NCBI RefSeq assembly: GCF_014773245.1
Contig: NZ_JACWMX010000001.1
Location: 868,001 to 932,000, forward strand
Reading direction: 5' to 3'
Length of the DNA stretch: 64,000 nucleotides
From: Mucilaginibacter glaciei
GTDB taxonomy: Bacteria; Bacteroidota; Bacteroidia; Sphingobacteriales; Sphingobacteriaceae
Shown here: piece after piece, positions 26,057-34,760 of the stretch
How the letters are laid out: each line of letters opens with the position of its first letter
Position numbering within the stretch: the first letter of the stretch is position 1
The notes under the pieces: model-generated
Told to the model about the DNA's origin: nothing
Seen by the model: only the letters and a program-made list of their open reading frames with translations
Databases searched by the model: none
Made by a program: the position numbers and the translations under genes

Positions 26057-27079
26057 TTATCTTGTAGAAATTGAAATACTGCCATTACCGCGAACCTCAA
26101 CAATTGAGCCGCCGCCGTTTACCTTACCAACTACTTTATCCTTGCTTTTTTCGCCGCTGAAGGTGCCGGTAAGGTTGTAAGTTACGCGGTCGGCACGCAG
26201 ATCAAGATCCATGGACGCACCGGCAGGCACGTTTAAATCAACATGGCCCGAGCTTGATTCTAACTTAACGTATTTGCCAACACGTACCATATCTGCATGT
26301 ACGCTCCCACCGCTGGTTGATGCATCTAAACTGCCCGATATAGCTGCCAGGTTAACACTGCCGCCACTCGTGCCGGTGATCAGTTCGCCGTCTATCTGGC
26401 TGCCAGTGATGCTGCCGCCGCTGGTAGTGGCATTAATGTAACCTTTAAGATTATCAAGCTTTAACGATCCGCCCGAAGTTTCTAATTTGATTTTACCCGA
26501 GCAATTGCTTGCGGTTATGCTGCCACCGCTTGTAGTTAGGTTGATATCCTGTTTAGAATTGGATACCTTGATGCTGCCGCCACTGGTTTCGCCGCGGATA
26601 ACACCAGTTAGCGCGTTTACATTTAAGCTGCCGCCGCTGGTTTCAAACTGCTGCGTACCGGTTAAATTATCAAGGCTGATGCTACCACCGCTTGTATTTA
26701 GATTAGTTGCTACCTGCTTAGGTACATAAACCTTAAAGCCGATACTCAGGCTGCGCTTCCAGTTGCTGATGTTATGTTTTTGCTTGGCTGTTGCGTGCAG
26801 CTCACCATCGTGTACGGAAATATCCAGGGTGTAGTCTTCGTTCAGGCGTTTCTTGATCTCATCTTTGGTCAGGTCCTGGTTATTGTTGCCCACTATATAA
26901 ACTTCTAACCGGGGCTCCTGCCCACCCGCAACGCTGATGCTGCCGCCGCTGGTGTTTACAAATACGTTTTTGATACCGTCAGCCGCTAACGACCTGGTTA
27001 AATATGGCGTGCGATTATCCTGCGCTGATGCAGCATAAGTAGCAGATGCCAACAGGAATAATAATAAATGCTTTTTCAT
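26057..27079 (-). CDS. DUF4097-type periplasmic beta-solenoid protein with 18-residue TSGGS repeats
   Basis: A 340-residue secreted protein with a signal peptide (MKKHLLLFLLASATYAASAQ). Residues about 130-275 consist of seven repeats of exactly 18 residues, each opening with TSGGS followed by a hydrophobic residue (TSGGSISLDNL, TSGGSLNVNAL, TSGGSIKVSNS and so on). An eighth TSGGS unit of 20 residues and a diverged SSGHV unit follow, and one isolated TSGGS lies near residue 44. This predicts a regular beta-helix. DUF4097 proteins are often encoded near regulatory or transport genes, with no assigned activity. It sits inside the permease operon between permeases 6 and 5 and may act as periplasmic partner or sensor; this is inference. 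Confidence 0.85.
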   Translation of the reverse strand: MKKHLLLFLLASATYAASAQDNRTPYLTRSLAADGIKNVFVNTSGGSISVAGGQEPRLEVYIVGNNNQDLTKDEIKKRLNEDYTLDISVHDGELHATAKQKHNISNWKRSLSIGFKVYVPKQVATNLNTSGGSISLDNLTGTQQFETSGGSLNVNALTGVIRGETSGGSIKVSNSKQDINLTTSGGSITASNCSGKIKLETSGGSLKLDNLKGYINATTSGGSITGSQIDGELITGTSGGSVNLAAISGSLDASTSGGSVHADMVRVGKYVKLESSSGHVDLNVPAGASMDLDLRADRVTYNLTGTFSGEKSKDKVVGKVNGGGSIVEVRGNGSISISTR

Positions 27080-27130
27080 GATAATTTTAAGTTTATAATA
27101 TGATGTTTATTTTGTTGTAATAGTTGCACG

Positions 27131-27177
27131 GCCCCCTCTAAATCCCCCCCCCGGAAGAGGAGTTTTTGGATGGGGCT
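27131..27177. repeat. GC-rich degenerate palindrome of the CCCCCTCTAAATC type
   Basis: The sequence GGCCCCCTCTAAATCCCCCC, then GGAAGAGGAGTTTTTGGATGGGGCT, forms an imperfect long palindrome in a gap that is otherwise AT-rich. Similar C-run/TCTAAATC/G-run elements are, as I recall, common dispersed repeats in Bacteroidota and may act as terminators. A possible second remnant lies at about 37232-37260 (CCCCGCCGCTTTTGAGGGCGGAGGG). Confidence 0.5.
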
Positions 27178-29582
27178 CACTCGCTCTTCAAGCTCTTTAC
27201 CGGGTTTGTTAAAGCTGCTTTTACAGATTGCACGCCAACTGTTACCAATGCTATTAAAGCCGCCCCTGCCCCCGCTAACAGGAATACCCAGAAACTGATA
27301 TTTATTTTATACTGAAAATCTTGCAGCCAAACATTCATGGCATACCATGCAATAGGGCAGGCAATAATTGTGGCGATAACTACCAGTTTCATCAAATCGG
27401 TTGATAAAAGGCTTACAATACTGGCCACGCTTGCACCTAAAACCTTGCGGATCCCTATCTCCTTTACCCGCTGCTCTGCGGTAAAGGTTACCAGTCCAAA
27501 CAGGCCTAAACAAGCAATAATGATCGCCAGGATGGTAAAGATCAATAGAATTGTCCCCTGCCGTTGCTCGGTTTGGTATTGGGCCGCAAAATTTTGATCC
27601 AAAAAGTGGAACTCGGCTTTATTCTCGTTATCGAACCCTTCGTAAACTTTGCTGATGTAAGCTAATGATGCCGGGGTATTGCCCTTAGCAATCCGGACGT
27701 ATACGTTGTCTTTATCATTAGTTTCGGCAGGCATACTCAATACTATCGGCGATATTTTATGCTGAAGCGAATAGGTGTTAAAATCTTTAACCACACCTAC
27801 TATCGTTTGCGAGATGACTTTACCATCTTTGCCCACGCCTGTACGTACTAGCCTGCCTACGGGTTTTTTCCAGCCTAATTCGTTAACCAGTGTTTGGTTT
27901 ACAATGATGGCATCTTTAACATCGCTTAAGTTTTCTTTAGAAAAATTACGTCCGTCGGCCATTTTGATTTGTAACGTCGGGATAAAATCGGCATCGATCA
28001 TCAGGTCCTGCACCACTTTTGACTCACCGGTTGACCGGCCATCGGGCCCTAAATTAAAGTCGCCACCACCGATATTGTTGTTACCGATTGGGTTACCGGC
28101 GATACCCACAGCTTCGATATTAGGGTTTTGAAGCAATTGTTGTTTCAACGCATCTACCCTGCCGCGTACCGGTTTGCTGATATGAAAAGTTAGTGTTTGG
28201 GCTTTATTGAACCCCAAATCCTTATTCATCACAAAATGAAGCTGCTGGTAGATCACACTCGAACCGGCTATCATGACAATGGTAATTACAAACTGAAATA
28301 CCACTAACGATTTCCTGAATAAGATGGTGCTGAACTGGTTGCCCAATTGCCCCTTCATGGCCGCAATCGTCTTGAATTTTGAAAGGAAGAATGCCGGATA
28401 AATGCCGCTTAGTAAACCTGTAAATAAGGAGAAACCAGCGAATATCAACACCGTTTTAACCGAACCAAACTGCAACAGGGTCAAGCTTTTACCAGAAAGC
28501 TGGTTAAAGTAGGGTAACGCAAACTGGATAATAACTCCGGCTGCAATGGTAGCAATAAAAGTAAGCAACACCGATTCGGCAAAGAACATCATCATAAGCT
28601 GTGACCTGTCGGATCCGATCACCTTGCGTACGCCAATTTCCTTTATCCGGATAGAGGAACGCGCGGTAGTGAGGTTAACATAATTGATCACCGCGATAAT
28701 CAGGATCAGCAAAGCGGTAATACTAAATACGTAGATGTAGGTGATGTTACCATTTGAGCCCAATTCATAACTCAGGTTAGATTTCAGGTGGATATCGGTA
28801 AGCGGCTGCAATTCCAGTTTAAAGGTCATGGCACCCAGCCCTGCCTTACCGGCCTTTAAATGATTGCTAAAAAATGTGGCCGATGCGGCCTCTATCCTTT
28901 TGTAATCGTCATGCTCTTTTAAACGTAAATAAGTATAAATGCTAAAATTGCCCCAGTTAGCCTCGCCGCCGGTATAATCGGCTGGTAATGCGCGCAGCGC
29001 TTTAAAGGTAAAGTGCGAGTTTACAGGCACGTTATCAATAATAGCGGTAACTGTTGTTGGGGTATTATCTACAGCTATGGTTTTATTGAAGGCGGCTTCT
29101 GCACTGCCAAATAAGCTTTCGGCAAGGGCTTTTGTTAAAACAATACTTTGTGGTTTAGCTAAAGCGTTTTGCGCGTCGCCGTATAAGAATTGGTAGCTGA
29201 ATATGTTAAAGATGCTGTTATCGGCAAACAGCATATTACCCTCGCTGATTTTTTTATCGCCAACCGTTATCTGGCCGCCACCCTCTGCATCTACACGGGC
29301 GGCATCAACCACCTGCGGAAATTCGGCTTTCATAGCAGGTGCAAATGGTGGCGAAGTTACGGCGATATCAAATTTGCCGCCTGTCCACCGACCGTGTTGC
29401 ACCACGCGGAAAACTTTATCAGCATTGGTATTGTAACGGTCAAAGCTCCATTCGTCGGTAATGTACAGGGTAATCAGCCAAAAAGCGGCTATCCCAACAG
29501 CCAAGCCGAATACGTTTATAAAAGAGAAGGCTTTGTGCTTTTGCAGGTTGCGCCAGGCTATTTTAAAATAATTCTTCAGCAT
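27177..29582 (-). CDS. ABC transporter permease, MacB/FtsX type (permease 6 of 9)
   Basis: An 801-residue fused permease starting MLKNYFKIAWRNLQKHKAF and ending NPVKSLKSE. The coupling motifs are IRIKEIGVRKVIGS and QRVKEIGIRKVLGA. It heads the run of genes reading down to 18.7 kb and is preceded by module 3, with the start codon 26 bp from the promoter box. The second periplasmic core (GNPIGNNNIGGGDFNLGPDGR, VVQDLMIDADFIPTLQIKMADGRNF) is distinct from those of the other permeases, as expected if substrate contacts differ. Confidence 0.93.
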   Translation of the reverse strand: MLKNYFKIAWRNLQKHKAFSFINVFGLAVGIAAFWLITLYITDEWSFDRYNTNADKVFRVVQHGRWTGGKFDIAVTSPPFAPAMKAEFPQVVDAARVDAEGGGQITVGDKKISEGNMLFADNSIFNIFSYQFLYGDAQNALAKPQSIVLTKALAESLFGSAEAAFNKTIAVDNTPTTVTAIIDNVPVNSHFTFKALRALPADYTGGEANWGNFSIYTYLRLKEHDDYKRIEAASATFFSNHLKAGKAGLGAMTFKLELQPLTDIHLKSNLSYELGSNGNITYIYVFSITALLILIIAVINYVNLTTARSSIRIKEIGVRKVIGSDRSQLMMMFFAESVLLTFIATIAAGVIIQFALPYFNQLSGKSLTLLQFGSVKTVLIFAGFSLFTGLLSGIYPAFFLSKFKTIAAMKGQLGNQFSTILFRKSLVVFQFVITIVMIAGSSVIYQQLHFVMNKDLGFNKAQTLTFHISKPVRGRVDALKQQLLQNPNIEAVGIAGNPIGNNNIGGGDFNLGPDGRSTGESKVVQDLMIDADFIPTLQIKMADGRNFSKENLSDVKDAIIVNQTLVNELGWKKPVGRLVRTGVGKDGKVISQTIVGVVKDFNTYSLQHKISPIVLSMPAETNDKDNVYVRIAKGNTPASLAYISKVYEGFDNENKAEFHFLDQNFAAQYQTEQRQGTILLIFTILAIIIACLGLFGLVTFTAEQRVKEIGIRKVLGASVASIVSLLSTDLMKLVVIATIIACPIAWYAMNVWLQDFQYKINISFWVFLLAGAGAALIALVTVGVQSVKAALTNPVKSLKSE

Positions 29583-29607
29583 GATAAGTTGATTTGTTAA
29601 CTAAGGC

Positions 29608-29622
29608 CTAAAATACATACCA
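29608..29622 (-). promoter_or_regulatory. -24-like promoter box, module 3
   Basis: Minus-strand TGGTATGTATTTTAG (29622 to 29608), 26 bp before the permease 6 ATG. It follows the TGGYATG-N4-TT pattern; the -12 dinucleotide is AG, not GC. Confidence 0.5.
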
Positions 29623-29675
29623 AGATATAAATATACTGATTTACAGCGTTTTAAATTGAATCAACGATATGCGCG

Positions 29676-29715
29676 TGTACGCAAGTGTAACAGTTGGTGT
29701 TCGGATATGATACAG
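29676..29715 (-). promoter_or_regulatory. Tandem activator sites, module 3 (upstream of permease 6)
   Basis: Sites TGTACGCAAGTGTAACAG (29676-29693) and TGTTCGGATATGATACAG (29698-29715) have starts 22 bp apart. The first begins 54 bp from the TGGTATG box. An imperfect inverted repeat (TTAGTTGACCGGAGA ... TCTCTGATCAACTAA, about 29731-29784) lies between this module and the end of permease 7. It may terminate that transcript. Confidence 0.7.
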
Positions 29716-29801
29716 TGGTTTCAGTGATTAGAGATTAGTTGACCGGAGATAAGGTGCTACCATTTGAACTAGTCTCTGATCAACTAACCTCTTATCGCCA
29801 A

Positions 29802-32189
29802 TTACTCGTTCTTTAAACTTTTTACCGGGTTGGCCAGTGCCGCTTTTATCGATTGGATGCTGATAGTAGCCAGCGCGATCAGCGTGGCACCCACGCTAGC
29901 GATGATGAACACCCCCCAGGTGATGTTGATCTTGTAAGCAAAATCCTGCAGCCAGCCTTGCATGGCAAACCAGGCCAGCGGCATAGCTATTACAATGGCG
30001 ATGATAATAAGCACCATAAACTCTGACGCCAGCAGGGCAATGATCTTACCTACGCTTGCACCCAACACTTTACGGATGCCTATCTCCCTGGTTTTAACCT
30101 GTGCCGAATAAGTAGCCAGGCCAAAAAGCCCCAGGCAGGATATGACAATTGCTATGGCCGAGAACAGGTTAAACAACGATCCCTGCTTTTGCTCGGTAGT
30201 ATAAAGCTTAGCGTAGGTTTCATCTAAAAATGCGTAAGTGAACGGTACATCATTATTGTATTGCTTCCACAAACCTTGCGTGCTGGCAATGGCTTTTTGA
30301 GCATCTTTACCGGTTGTTTTAATGTAAAGGTTCCAGCAGTAATTAGGGTTATATTGGAAAACTGCAGGTTCTATTTTTTTATGGATAGTATTGAAATGAA
30401 AATCCTTAACAACGCCAATGATGGTACCGGTTATAGTTTGCACACGCAGGCGTTTACCAACCGGGTCTTTTAGCCCCATTTCTTTAACAGCCGTTTCGTT
30501 GATCAGGAAGTGGGCCGAATCTGCCACTACACCTTTAAAATTACTTCCCTCTGTTATCTTCATTTTAAAGAATGGGATGAGGTCTTTATCGGCATAGATC
30601 TGGTTAAACCACATGTTAGAGTTTGCTGGTTTGCCATCCCAGTCGCTATCGCCGGTCGAGCTGCCATCTGTAACGATATTGCGGCCTGCACGTGTTATGG
30701 CAAGTACGCCGGGGTTCTTCAGCAATTCGTTCTTTACCACTTCAAAGTGGTCTTTCATATCCTGCCTCATGCTCACCGAGATAATATTCTCTTTATCGTA
30801 CCCCAGGTTTTTATTACGGATAAATTTTAACTGGTTGCCTATAACCAATGTGCCGATGATCAAAACAATAGACACCGCAAATTGAGTAACCACCAGTATG
30901 CGCCTGAAAGCTACATTACCGATACCGACCGTTACTTTACCCTTTAAAGCCTTTAACGGCTCGAAAGATGATAACAGGATTGCCGGATAAATACTGGATG
31001 CTGCCAGGGTGCCCAATAAGGTAGCGACTATACAAAGCCAGATATTGTAATTAGTTAAACTGAACGTAATTTGCTTGCCCGAAAACTGGTTAAAGTATGG
31101 CAGCAATACAAACATCAGCACAAAGGCAAAAACGGCGGATATGACGAATAAAAAAGCCGTTTCCACCATAAACTGCATAAACAACTGGAATTTATCTGCG
31201 CCGATGATCTTGCGCATGCTTACTTCTTTGGCACGCAACATAGAACGGGCTGTAGAAAGGTTTACGTAATTGATACAAGCTATAATTAATATCATCAGCG
31301 CCACGATACCAAACGTACGCACGGTAGAAAAACCGCCGTCTGTGCCGTCAGCTTTATACAAGTGCATTTGAAGTAGCGGCTGTGTAAGGTATGGCACAGG
31401 TGCATCTTCTGGCTTGTTGCGCTCATGTATGGCCTGCAGTTTCTTTTCTAAAGCTGCCATGTTAACATCAGATTTTAGCAGCAGATAAGTTTGAAAACCA
31501 AATTGCGACCAGTCGCCATCCATTGATGATACGAAGCTTTTGTTGTCGTAAGTCCTTTTATTTTTAACATAGCCCTGGTAGTTATACATCGAAGTTGGCA
31601 TCATAATATGATACTTAAAACTCGAGTTAGCCGGGTAATCGGCGATTACTCCAGTAACTTTGGCCTGCTGATCCTGCCCCATCATCACCACTTTACCTAT
31701 AGGGTCTTCATCACCAAAATACTTTTTGGCGGTACTTGCTGTAATTACTACAGAGCTATTATCCTGGAATGGGTGGCGCTTATCGCCTTTGATCAACGGG
31801 AAATCGAATACGGTAAAATAAGATGGGTCTACAAAGGCAAAGTCAGGTTCAATAAACACTTTGTCTTTGTACTTAAATGGTGCATCACCCAATGCCATTA
31901 TCCTTACCGCGTCCTTCACCTCAGGAACCTCACTTTTGGCGAATGTCGCCACCGGGGCAATGATGTTATTAAAGATCTGCTTGCTGATGCCGGTACCGCC
32001 AACAATGCCCACTTTGTAGATCTTATCGGCATTAGTATTGGCCTTATCAAAGCTTAATTCATCCTGCACCCAAAGCAGCATAAAAATACCCACAACAAGC
32101 CCTACGGTAAGCCCCGCCACATTGATGGTAGCGTAAAATTTATTGTTGACGATGTTACGCCAAGCTGTTTTTAAATAGTTTCTTATCAT
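29802..32189 (-). CDS. ABC transporter permease, MacB/FtsX type (permease 7 of 9)
   Basis: A 795-residue fused permease starting MIRNYLKTAWRNIVNNKF and ending NPVKSLKNE, the only one of the nine ending in KNE. The coupling motifs are LRAKEVSMRKIIGA (Gly replaced by Ser in the first) and VKTREIGIRKVLGA. The first core carries FAKSEVPEVKDAVRI and FIEPDFAFVDPSYFTVFDFPL; this MacB-type block (FxDPSFF) is the best-preserved example here. It is the last gene of the operon starting at the membrane fusion protein. Confidence 0.93.
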   Translation of the reverse strand: MIRNYLKTAWRNIVNNKFYATINVAGLTVGLVVGIFMLLWVQDELSFDKANTNADKIYKVGIVGGTGISKQIFNNIIAPVATFAKSEVPEVKDAVRIMALGDAPFKYKDKVFIEPDFAFVDPSYFTVFDFPLIKGDKRHPFQDNSSVVITASTAKKYFGDEDPIGKVVMMGQDQQAKVTGVIADYPANSSFKYHIMMPTSMYNYQGYVKNKRTYDNKSFVSSMDGDWSQFGFQTYLLLKSDVNMAALEKKLQAIHERNKPEDAPVPYLTQPLLQMHLYKADGTDGGFSTVRTFGIVALMILIIACINYVNLSTARSMLRAKEVSMRKIIGADKFQLFMQFMVETAFLFVISAVFAFVLMFVLLPYFNQFSGKQITFSLTNYNIWLCIVATLLGTLAASSIYPAILLSSFEPLKALKGKVTVGIGNVAFRRILVVTQFAVSIVLIIGTLVIGNQLKFIRNKNLGYDKENIISVSMRQDMKDHFEVVKNELLKNPGVLAITRAGRNIVTDGSSTGDSDWDGKPANSNMWFNQIYADKDLIPFFKMKITEGSNFKGVVADSAHFLINETAVKEMGLKDPVGKRLRVQTITGTIIGVVKDFHFNTIHKKIEPAVFQYNPNYCWNLYIKTTGKDAQKAIASTQGLWKQYNNDVPFTYAFLDETYAKLYTTEQKQGSLFNLFSAIAIVISCLGLFGLATYSAQVKTREIGIRKVLGASVGKIIALLASEFMVLIIIAIVIAMPLAWFAMQGWLQDFAYKINITWGVFIIASVGATLIALATISIQSIKAALANPVKSLKNE

Positions 32190-32277
32190 GGTGACCGTTG
32201 ATTTTATAATTAAATTATTAAGCTGACTTTAAGCTGCGTTCTTCTTATATCTTGGTTTATCATTTCTTGTCGCCTTT

Positions 32278-34707
32278 TTATTCGCTCCGCAGGCTTTTAA
32301 CCGGGTTACTTAAGGCAGCCTTTATAGATTGGAAACTGATGGTAACGAAAGCGATCACTATGGCAGCCAAACCTGCGGAGGTAATAACCCACCATTGGAT
32401 ACCTACCCGGTAGGCAAAGTCTTGTAGCCATATATGCATAACATACCACGCCAGCGGCGAAGCGATCAGTATGGCTATAAATACCAGTTTCATAAAATTC
32501 ATGGAGAGCATGCCTACGATAGCCGATACGTTTGCACCTAGTATTTTTCTGATACCTATCTCTTTGATTCGCTGTTCTGCCGCGTACGCGGCTAACCCGA
32601 AAAGGCCCAGGCAGGCAATGATAATGGCAAGTGAAGTAAACACAATAAAAATTTTGCCTATCCGCTGCTCTGTACGGTAAGATGCATCAAAATCCTGATC
32701 CATAAATGAGTAGTCGATTTGCACATTGGGCGACAGGTTAGCCCATTGGGCTTTGATCTGTGACAAAGTTGATGGCAGGTTGCCCCCCTTTAAACGGATG
32801 GCTATAGCGCCGTTATTACCGCCATAAGTGAAAATTACCGGTTCTATTTTATCCCTTAACGAATTGAAATTAAAGTCTTTAACTATCCCAACAATATGCA
32901 ATTGTTTAATGTTGCCTGCTTTTTGCTCGCCGCCCTGCGATTGATATAAAGGATGATCTATAGGATTGCCTAGCTGGAGGAAACTGGCGGCCGATTCATT
33001 GATTATAACCGCTGTCGAATCGTTAAGATTGTCTTTTTGAAAATTGCGCCCGGCAATGATTTTCATCCCCAGTGTGGGTATATAGTCGGCATCTACATTC
33101 CAGCTTTGCGGGAAAAGAGATTTTTTTTGATCGTAAGTGGCATCCTTAAAGTAAATGCGGGTATTGCGCCAGCCCGCGGTTGGTAAAAACCCGGTCATGG
33201 TGGCACCTTCAACTCCGGTAATATCCGTCAATTCCTTTTTAAATACTGCCGCCTGTTGGTTAAGCTCATTAACGTTCTTAACAATCAAAACTTGGCTGCG
33301 GTTATAACCCAGGTTTTTTGTTTGGATAAAATTAAGCTGGTTATATATCACTAATGTACCGATGATAAGAATAATTGAAACGGTGAATTGAAAAACAACA
33401 AGGTAGCTGCGTAAGCCGCCACCTTTGAACCCCGCCGACAGTTTTCCTTTTAAAACATCAATCGGCTGAAACGCAGATAAGAAAAAAGCGGGGTAAGAGC
33501 CTGATATCGAACCTACAACGATCACAATGGAAAGCAAGACAGGAATAAGCCAGATCAACGTTTTGCTGTTAATAACAAGCTCTTTACCGGCAAGCTCATT
33601 AAATAACGGTAACAGCGCGTAGGCACCCAATACAGCAATGATGGTTGCAATTAATGTGACCAAAACAGATTCTGACAGGAATTGAAAGATAAGGTGTTTG
33701 CGTGACGACCCAAGCACTTTACGCACACCAACCTCACGCGCCCGGTTAGATGAACGGGCGGTGCTCAGGTTCATAAAATTAACACAGGCTATCAGCAGTA
33801 TAAAAAGCGCGATTGCCGAAAATATGTAAACGTATTGTGCTGTACCGTTAGGGCCAAGTTCGCCGGTAAGATTTGATTTTAGGTGAATGCTTGTTAACGG
33901 CATTAAGTTTAAGCGAAAGTAACTGCCGCTTTTTTCGAACTGATCGATACTCATTTTAAGATCGTTTTGCATTTGCCTGCCGCTAAACTTTTTCAAAAGC
34001 AGCGGAAAACCTGCCTGGAGCTTATCCGAGTCAGCGGGGGATTTTAAAAGCACATAGGTGTTGTAATCACTTCTTAACCACTCGTTACTGCGGCTGTCTT
34101 TGAAAGACTCCATCGACAGGAAGAAATCAAAATTAAAATGCGACGTTTTGGGCACATCTTTTATAACCCCTGTTACTTTAAAATTTTCATGATCATTAAA
34201 TAGAATTGGTTTCCCGACGGCATCTACGGTGTTAAAATATTTTAAAGCCGTTGTTTCTGTGATCACTACAGAATTGGGTTCAGCCAAGGCAGTTTTAGGG
34301 TCGCCGCTTATCATAGGCAGGGTAAATACATTAAACACCGACGCATCAGCAAAAACTAATTTATTTTCAATGATGTTGCTGCTTCCTTTGCGTACATGCG
34401 TTGTACCTGCTACCTTTAAACGGGTCGCATCTTCAACATAAGGGTATTCTGCAATCAACGTTTTTGCTAAAGGCGGCATAGCAACGGCATAATGCACGGT
34501 GTTTTCACCAAGCTTTAAGTCTTCGCCAATTCGGAATATCCTATCCGACTTTACGTTGTAGCGGTCGTAGCTCAATTCATCAACCACATAAAAAACAATG
34601 AGCAGGCAAGAAGCTAAACCCAAAGCAAGCCCTAATATATTGATCGCTGCAAACCCCTTATTTTTGTAAAGGCTGCGAAAAGCCGTTTTAATATAATTTT
34701 TTAACAT
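32278..34707 (-). CDS. ABC transporter permease, MacB/FtsX type (permease 8 of 9)
   Basis: An 809-residue fused permease starting MLKNYIKTAFRSLYKNKG and ending NPVKSLRSE. The coupling motifs are NRAREVGVRKVLGS and QRIKEIGIRKILGA. The periplasmic core includes LIAEYPYVEDATRLKVAGTTHVRKG and LVFADASVFNVFTLPMISGD. It lies 88 bp upstream of permease 7 and 53 bp downstream of permease 9; the intergenic spaces hold no promoter module or terminator. Confidence 0.93.
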   Translation of the reverse strand: MLKNYIKTAFRSLYKNKGFAAINILGLALGLASCLLIVFYVVDELSYDRYNVKSDRIFRIGEDLKLGENTVHYAVAMPPLAKTLIAEYPYVEDATRLKVAGTTHVRKGSSNIIENKLVFADASVFNVFTLPMISGDPKTALAEPNSVVITETTALKYFNTVDAVGKPILFNDHENFKVTGVIKDVPKTSHFNFDFFLSMESFKDSRSNEWLRSDYNTYVLLKSPADSDKLQAGFPLLLKKFSGRQMQNDLKMSIDQFEKSGSYFRLNLMPLTSIHLKSNLTGELGPNGTAQYVYIFSAIALFILLIACVNFMNLSTARSSNRAREVGVRKVLGSSRKHLIFQFLSESVLVTLIATIIAVLGAYALLPLFNELAGKELVINSKTLIWLIPVLLSIVIVVGSISGSYPAFFLSAFQPIDVLKGKLSAGFKGGGLRSYLVVFQFTVSIILIIGTLVIYNQLNFIQTKNLGYNRSQVLIVKNVNELNQQAAVFKKELTDITGVEGATMTGFLPTAGWRNTRIYFKDATYDQKKSLFPQSWNVDADYIPTLGMKIIAGRNFQKDNLNDSTAVIINESAASFLQLGNPIDHPLYQSQGGEQKAGNIKQLHIVGIVKDFNFNSLRDKIEPVIFTYGGNNGAIAIRLKGGNLPSTLSQIKAQWANLSPNVQIDYSFMDQDFDASYRTEQRIGKIFIVFTSLAIIIACLGLFGLAAYAAEQRIKEIGIRKILGANVSAIVGMLSMNFMKLVFIAILIASPLAWYVMHIWLQDFAYRVGIQWWVITSAGLAAIVIAFVTISFQSIKAALSNPVKSLRSE

Positions 34708-34760
34708 CTTTTTTGGGTTGAATAATAAATTCTAAAACCTGAATAACAATCAATAAATAT

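Noticed and set aside
26300..26960. Short periodic DNA repeats (CCGCCGCTGGT-like units) that could suggest a CRISPR or tandem-repeat locus
   Set aside because: The 54-bp period is in frame and encodes the TSGGS repeats of the DUF4097 protein; units vary at synonymous and variable positions and there are no spacers.
31608..32057. A long antisense frame (149 codons) opposite permease 7
   Set aside because: It lies fully inside a strongly conserved permease gene and its translation has no recognisable domain; same for other antisense frames across the permeases, trpB and the glucosidase.
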